NCBI GenBank assembly: GCA_018715835.1
Contig: DVKV01000168.1
Span: forward strand, 1 to 36,647
Source: Candidatus Faecousia intestinavium
GTDB taxonomy: Bacteria; Bacillota; Clostridia; Oscillospirales; Oscillospiraceae
DNA length: 36,647 nucleotides
Reading direction: 5' to 3'
Shown here in pieces: positions 31,793-36,647 of the stretch; position 1 is the first letter of the stretch, and every line of letters begins with the position of its first letter. Made by a program: the position numbers and the translations under genes. Under the pieces are notes generated by a model. It did no database searches. It saw only the letters and a list, made by a program, of their open reading frames with translations, and had not been told where the DNA came from.

Positions 31793-33697
31793 TTGAAGGA
31801 TTGGGCATCTTTAACCACCATCGAGGAGATGGAAGCTGCCACCAACTCTCTGCTGGAAAATGCACAGAAGGTTGGCGCTGACACCTGGCAGCAGCGGGTC
31901 AAGAACCAGACTCCTCACTGCGGCTTCGGCGAATCCGGCACCTGCTGCCGTATTTGCTCCATGGGTCCCTGCCGCATCACCAAGAAGGCCCCCCGGGGCA
32001 TCTGCGGCTGCGACGTCCACGGCATTGTAGGCCGTAACTACCTGCGCTTCACCGTAGGCGGCACCGCTGCGCACTCCGACCACGGCCGGGAAATCATGCA
32101 CACCCTGTACCAGACCAAGGAGGGCGGCAACTATCAGATCAAGGATCCCGATAAGCTGATCCGCATCGCCAAGGAATGGGGCGTGGAGACCGAGGGCAAG
32201 GACATTTACGATCTGGCTCATGAGATGGCCGAGATCGGCCTGCTGGAGTACGGCAAGCCCTTCGGTACCCAGCGTTTCGCCAAGCGGGCTCCTCAGCATA
32301 CCCAGGATCTGTGGGATGCCGCCGGGATCACCCCCCGGGCCATCGACCGGGAGATTTCCACCGCCATGCATATGACCCACATGGGCTGCTCCTCCCTGCC
32401 GGAGGCTCTGATCCGTCAGTCCCTGCGGGCCGGTCTGTCCGACGGCTGGGGCGGTTCCATGATGGGCACCGAGTTCTCCGATGTCATGTTCGGCACTCCC
32501 AAGCCTGTGGATACCACCGCCAACATCGGCGTCATGGAGAAGGACAACGTCAACATCGTGGTCCACGGCCATGATCCCTCCCTGTCCGAGATGATCGTCT
32601 ACTACGCCAACGATCCCGAGATGATCGCCCTGGCCAAGAGCCTGGGCGCCAAGGGCATCACCGTTTCCGGCGTGTGCTGCACCTCCAATGAGGTTGCCAT
32701 GCGTCACGGCATCCCCATGGCGGGCAACTTCCTGAACCAGGAGAACGTGGTCCTCACCGGCGCCTGCGAAGCCATCGTGGTGGACATCCAGTGCATCTTC
32801 CCCGCTCTGGGCCCCCTGAGCAAGTGCTTCCACACCAAGTTCGTCACCACCTCTCCCATCGCCCGGATGCCCGACTCCGAGTTCATCCAGTTCCATGCCG
32901 AGACCGCCGGTGAGAACGCCAAGGCAATCGTGAAGATGGCCGTGGAGAACTTCAAGAACCGGAAGCCCGAGCTGGTCAACATTCCCAACCAGAAGCAGAA
33001 CGCCCGGGTGGGCTACTCCCTGGAAGCCATCGTCAAGGTCCTGGACGGCGTTGCCAACTCCCAGGTGGACGAGTTCGGCACCACCAAGCCCCTGCTGGAG
33101 TGCGTCACCTCCGGTGTCCTCCGCGGCGCTGTGGCCATGGTCGGCTGCAACAACCCCAAGGTACGTCCTGACTCCGCTCACATCGGCCTGATGAAGAAGA
33201 TGCTGGAAAACGACATCATCCTGATCGTCTCCGGCTGCTCCGCCCAGGCTGCCGCCAAGGCCGGCCTGATGGATCCCGTCAAGGCCAAGGAGTACTGCGG
33301 CGACGGTCTGAAGCGTGTGTGCGAACTGGCTGGCATTCCTCCCGTCCTGCACATGGGCTCCTGCGTGGATATCTCCCGTATGCTGCTGCTGGCTGCTGAG
33401 CTGTCCAAGGACTCCGGCATTCCCATCTCCAAGCTGCCCGTGGTAGGCTGCGCTCCCGAATGGATGTCCGAGAAGGCCGTCTCCATCGGCAACTACGTTG
33501 TGGCTACCGGTCTGGAAACCTTCCTGGGCGTGGATCCCTACTCCAAGGGTTCCGATCAGGTCACCGAGCTGCTCCAGGGCGAGCACGGCATCAAGGACTG
33601 GGTGGAAGCCAAGTTCGTGGTGGATACCGATATCGAGTCCCTGGGCGACAAGATGATCGCCTGCATCGAGGCCAAGCGGGACGCTCTGGGCATCTGA
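31793..33697 (+). CDS. cooS: Anaerobic carbon monoxide dehydrogenase, catalytic subunit
   Basis: A 634-residue Ni-Fe CODH that interconverts CO2 and CO, here probably the acsA-type subunit feeding CO to acetyl-CoA synthase. N-terminal cysteines for the D and B clusters are at 43-73 (CCRICSMGPC at 51-60). The C-cluster ligands are all visible: His in HGHDP (258-260), C295/C296, C334, C452, C482 and C524; the proton-relay Lys lies in SEKAV (561). The start is TTG 31793-31795, 8 bases after AGGAGG; no ATG lies near. Arginine is often CGT here, unlike most genes in the window, a sign of high expression. cooC and acsB follow. Confidence 0.96.
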   Translation: MKDWASLTTIEEMEAATNSLLENAQKVGADTWQQRVKNQTPHCGFGESGTCCRICSMGPCRITKKAPRGICGCDVHGIVGRNYLRFTVGGTAAHSDHGREIMHTLYQTKEGGNYQIKDPDKLIRIAKEWGVETEGKDIYDLAHEMAEIGLLEYGKPFGTQRFAKRAPQHTQDLWDAAGITPRAIDREISTAMHMTHMGCSSLPEALIRQSLRAGLSDGWGGSMMGTEFSDVMFGTPKPVDTTANIGVMEKDNVNIVVHGHDPSLSEMIVYYANDPEMIALAKSLGAKGITVSGVCCTSNEVAMRHGIPMAGNFLNQENVVLTGACEAIVVDIQCIFPALGPLSKCFHTKFVTTSPIARMPDSEFIQFHAETAGENAKAIVKMAVENFKNRKPELVNIPNQKQNARVGYSLEAIVKVLDGVANSQVDEFGTTKPLLECVTSGVLRGAVAMVGCNNPKVRPDSAHIGLMKKMLENDIILIVSGCSAQAAAKAGLMDPVKAKEYCGDGLKRVCELAGIPPVLHMGSCVDISRMLLLAAELSKDSGIPISKLPVVGCAPEWMSEKAVSIGNYVVATGLETFLGVDPYSKGSDQVTELLQGEHGIKDWVEAKFVVDTDIESLGDKMIACIEAKRDALGI

Positions 33698-33736
33698 TCT
33701 TACTTACAAATCTGTTAAGCACGAGGTCTTTTTCCA

Positions 33737-34507
33737 ATGAAACTAGCGATTACCGGTAAGGGCGGCGTGGGCAAGACCACCCTGGCTTCCACATTGGCCC
33801 GGCTGTATGCCGACGAGGGCCGGACGGTCCTGGCCGCCGATGTGGACCCTGACGCCAACCTGGGCCTGGCTCTTGGCCTGACCCAGGAAGAGGTGGACGC
33901 CATCGTCCCCATCTCCAAAATGCGCACCCTGGTGGAAGAACGCACCGGCGCCAACGCCGCCAACAAGTTCTTCAAGCTGAACCCCTACGTAGCGGACATC
34001 CCCGACACCTTCTCCAAGGAGATCAACGGCGTAAAGCTGCTGGTGATGGGCACCGTGGACGTGGGCGGCAGCGGCTGTGTCTGTCCGGAGCACGTGATGC
34101 TCAAGGCCATTCTCTCCGCCCTGACCTATCGGAAAAACGATGTGGTCATCATGGACATGGAGGCGGGTCTGGAGCACCTGGGCCGGGGCACCGCGGCCAA
34201 CATGGATCAGTTCATCGTGGTCATCGAACCCGGTGCCCGTTCGGTGCAGACCTATCACAACGTGAAGCGTCTGGCCGCCGACCTGGGGGTCAAGCAGGTT
34301 CGGGTGGTGGCCAACAAGGTGCGCGATGAAAAGGACGAGGCTTTCGTCCGGGGTGCCATCCCGGCGGAGGATCTTCTGGGCTTCATCCACTACAATCTGG
34401 AGGTCATGGACGCCGACCGTCAGGGAAAATCTCCCTACGATTTCAGCCCCACGGCAATCGAAGAGATCCGGAAAATCAAAGCCATTTTAGACCGTGACGA
34501 ACAATAG
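33737..34507 (+). CDS. cooC: CODH nickel-insertion ATPase CooC
   Basis: A 256-residue MinD/ParA-class ATPase that matures nickel sites of CODH (or of ACS, where it is called AcsF). The deviant P-loop GKGGVGKTT is at 7-15 and the metal-binding CxC is C114-C116 in GCVCPEH, which in characterised CooC lies at the dimer interface. VVIMDMEAGLEHLGRG is the Walker B region. The ATG follows GAGGTC. It lies between cooS and acsB, 39 bases and 11 bases away respectively, so it is co-transcribed. CooC versus AcsF cannot be separated from sequence alone. Confidence 0.94.
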   Translation: MKLAITGKGGVGKTTLASTLARLYADEGRTVLAADVDPDANLGLALGLTQEEVDAIVPISKMRTLVEERTGANAANKFFKLNPYVADIPDTFSKEINGVKLLVMGTVDVGGSGCVCPEHVMLKAILSALTYRKNDVVIMDMEAGLEHLGRGTAANMDQFIVVIEPGARSVQTYHNVKRLAADLGVKQVRVVANKVRDEKDEAFVRGAIPAEDLLGFIHYNLEVMDADRQGKSPYDFSPTAIEEIRKIKAILDRDEQ

Positions 34508-34518
34508 GAGGAAATATC

Positions 34519-36647
34519 GTGACACTTTTTGATAGAGTTTTTGGCGGTAACGATGCCGTATACGGCCTGACCGTAGCCGCCGTGGATAACGCAATCGCCC
34601 AGTACGGCGAGAGCCAGGCTGTTGCCTTCCCGGAAACGGCCTACGCTCTGCCCTGCTACTATGCGGTGACCGGCGTTAAGGTCACCACCCTGGGCGAGAT
34701 GAAGGCCGCCCTGGACGTCATCAAGTCCCTGATGACCCGGGAGAAGCGGCTGCACGACGCTTTCATGTCCGGCGTGGCCACTGCCCTGTGCGCAGAGTTC
34801 ATCGAGGCTCTGAAGTACATGAACGGTGCCACTCCTTACGAGGCTCCCTGCTACGGCCACATCTCCGACGCTTTCGTGCGGAACCTGGGCGTGCCTCTGG
34901 TTACCGGCGATATCCCCGGCGTGGCTGTCATCCTGGGCTCCGCTCCCAGCGCTGACGAGGCTGTGGAACTGGTGAAGAGCTACCAGACTCAGGGCATGCT
35001 GGTGACCCTGGTGGGCGGCGTCATCGACCAGCTGGTTGAAAAGAACTACAAGACCGGTGACAACGTCCGTGTGGTGCCTCTGGGCAAGGACGTGACCTCC
35101 GTCATCCATGTGGTCAGCGTGGCTCTCCGGGCAGCCCTGATCTTCGGCAACATCACCCCCGGTGATGCCGGCAGCCTGATGAAGTACACCATGGAGCGTG
35201 TGCCCGCCTTCGTCAACGCTTTCAAGCCTCTGGACGACGTGATCGTGGCCTGCGGCGCCGGCGCCATCGCCCTGGGCTTCCCCGTTATCTCCAACGAAAC
35301 CGAGAATATGTTCCGGGTTCCCAAGTCCCTGATCCAGCAGCTGGATGTTTCCAAGTGGAACGCCACCTCTCTGGAAGCCCGTGACATCAAGATCAAGATC
35401 ACCAAGATCGACATTCCCGTGTCCATCGCCTCCGCCTTCGAAGGCGAAATCATCCGCCGGGGCGACATGCAGGTGGAAGTGGACGGCTCCCGTGTGGACT
35501 GCTTCGAGCTGGTTCAGTCCAAGGAAGCCGCTCAGATCGAGGATCACAAGATCGAGGTCATCGGACCCGAAATCGACGACATCCCCGTCGGCTCCAAGAT
35601 CTCCCTGTCCTACACCGTGGAAGTGGCCGGCAAGGCCATGCAGCCCGACTTCGAGTCCGTTATGGAGCGGAAGATCCACTCCTGGATCAACTGCATCGAG
35701 GGCGTGATGCACACCGGTCAGCGTGACATGATCCGTATCCGTATCAGCAAGGCCGACTTCGAGGCGGGCTTCAAGTTCCGTCACCTGGGCGAAGTGCTGT
35801 ACGCCAAGATCAAGAGCGAGTTCGAGGCCGTTGTGGACAAGTGCCAGGTCCGGATCGTGGTGGATGCCGAGCAGAACGCCAAGCTGCGCTCTGCCGCCAA
35901 CGAGGTGTTCAACAAGCGTGATGCCCGTCTGGCCTCCATGACCGACGAGTCCGTGGACACCTACTACACCTGCATTATGTGCCAGGCCTTCTCCCCCAGC
36001 CACGTGTGTATCGTTACCCCCGAGCGTCTGGGCCTGTGCGGCGCTGTGTCCTGGCTGGACGCCAAGGCCACCAAGGAACTGGATCCCGCCGGTCCCTGCC
36101 AGCCCATCAAGAAGGAAGGCTGCCAGGACGAGAAGCTGGGCCGTTTCGACACCGTGGACGAGGCTGTCAACAAGTACAGCCATGGCGCACTGGAGCGCGT
36201 GACCCTGTACTCCCTGTTCCAGGATCCCATGACCTCCTGCGGCTGCTTCGAGTGTATCTGCGGCGTGGAGCCTGTCTCCATGGGCGTGGTCATCACCTGC
36301 CGTGAGCATGCCGGCATGACCCCCCTGGGCATGACCTTCTCCGAGATGGCCTCCATGACCGGCGGCGGCGTGCAGACTCCCGGCTTCATGGGCCACGGCA
36401 AGCACTTCATCTCCTCTCACAAGTTCATCGCCGCCGAAGGCGGCCCGGGCCGTATCGTCTGGATGCCCAAGATGCTGAAGGATCAGATGCGGGAGCGTCT
36501 GGACAAGACCGCTCTGGAGATGTACGGCGTTGAGAACTTCACCGACATGATTGCCGATGAGACCATCTGCACCGAGGATCCCGAGCAGCTGATGAACTAC
36601 CTGTCTGAGGTGGGCCACCCCGTCCTCAGCATGGAGCCCTTCGAGAT
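34519..36647 (+). CDS. acsB: Acetyl-CoA synthase subunit AcsB (3' end cut by window)
   Basis: About 709 codons are present and the frame is open at the right edge; given family length, only a short tail should be missing. AcsB joins CO, a methyl group from the corrinoid protein, and CoA to make acetyl-CoA at the A-cluster. The [4Fe-4S] ligands are C485, C488, C497 and C507 (CIMCQAFSPSHVC ... GLC), and the nickel site is C574-G575-C576 (SCGCFEC); the spacing of 89 from first ligand to CGC equals that of the Moorella enzyme. The start is GTG 34519-34521 after AGGAGG. CGT arginines are common, as in cooS. Confidence 0.95.
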   Translation, partial: MTLFDRVFGGNDAVYGLTVAAVDNAIAQYGESQAVAFPETAYALPCYYAVTGVKVTTLGEMKAALDVIKSLMTREKRLHDAFMSGVATALCAEFIEALKYMNGATPYEAPCYGHISDAFVRNLGVPLVTGDIPGVAVILGSAPSADEAVELVKSYQTQGMLVTLVGGVIDQLVEKNYKTGDNVRVVPLGKDVTSVIHVVSVALRAALIFGNITPGDAGSLMKYTMERVPAFVNAFKPLDDVIVACGAGAIALGFPVISNETENMFRVPKSLIQQLDVSKWNATSLEARDIKIKITKIDIPVSIASAFEGEIIRRGDMQVEVDGSRVDCFELVQSKEAAQIEDHKIEVIGPEIDDIPVGSKISLSYTVEVAGKAMQPDFESVMERKIHSWINCIEGVMHTGQRDMIRIRISKADFEAGFKFRHLGEVLYAKIKSEFEAVVDKCQVRIVVDAEQNAKLRSAANEVFNKRDARLASMTDESVDTYYTCIMCQAFSPSHVCIVTPERLGLCGAVSWLDAKATKELDPAGPCQPIKKEGCQDEKLGRFDTVDEAVNKYSHGALERVTLYSLFQDPMTSCGCFECICGVEPVSMGVVITCREHAGMTPLGMTFSEMASMTGGGVQTPGFMGHGKHFISSHKFIAAEGGPGRIVWMPKMLKDQMRERLDKTALEMYGVENFTDMIADETICTEDPEQLMNYLSEVGHPVLSMEPFE

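Noticed and set aside
34435-36618. 727-codon frame on the minus strand
   Set aside because: Antisense shadow of acsB; the composition (His, Gly, Val-rich) and lack of motifs show it is not a gene.

Overview
The window is GC-rich chromosomal DNA of an anaerobic, spore-forming member of the Clostridia. The evidence is sporulation sigma factor SigG, a YlmC/YmxH sporulation protein, an [FeFe] hydrogenase, a CO dehydrogenase/acetyl-CoA synthase locus, and strong AGGAGG ribosome sites. An Oscillospiraceae-like acetogen or Wood-Ljungdahl carrier fits; that placement is inference. I see no tRNA, rRNA, CRISPR, prophage or insertion sequence.

Layout. (1) 1-4650 is an iron-homeostasis block. feoA-feoB and a small Cys-rich FeoB partner read leftward; a 34-residue membrane peptide, a DUF3793 protein and a flavodoxin read rightward; a short DtxR-family regulator follows. 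Two opposed strong promoters in 2776-3049 each carry two GTTAGC-N4-GCTAAC-type palindromes just downstream, with a fifth palindrome between the promoters and a sixth, imperfect one ahead of feoB. (2) 4759-6503 holds sigG, a YlmC/YmxH gene and a small membrane exporter. (3) 6692-10272 is a two-gene hydrogenase operon: a fusion of the NuoF [4Fe-4S] domain with a GltD-like FAD/NAD(P)H module, overlapping a multi-cluster [FeFe] hydrogenase. (4) 10589-14430 is a complete potABCD polyamine ABC importer. (5) 14431-14720 is a hairpin-dense spacer. (6) 14721-18220 holds a membrane-anchored GH25 muramidase, two zinc-ribbon membrane proteins of unknown role and a DUF1508 protein. (7) 18326-20113 holds thiT under a TPP riboswitch, a HIT protein and a second PF06695 membrane protein. 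(8) 20252-24808 has prfA-tsaE-tsaB-upp on the minus strand, then an RlmA-like methyltransferase divergent from a NodB deacetylase. (9) 24950-31431 is a leftward operon U32 peptidase-maf-mreC-mreD-mrdA, lacking mreB. (10) 31793 to the right edge is cooS-cooC-acsB, with acsB cut by the window end.

How they may work together: the hydrogenase and CODH/ACS are the ends of a chemistry linking H2 or reduced carriers to acetyl-CoA. Both are very rich in Fe-S (and nickel) clusters, and Fe(II) import is regulated in the same window. Flavodoxin in the predicted iron regulon suggests replacement of ferredoxin when iron is short. The rest is housekeeping: wall elongation, translation termination, t6A tRNA modification, and thiamine, polyamine and uracil acquisition.
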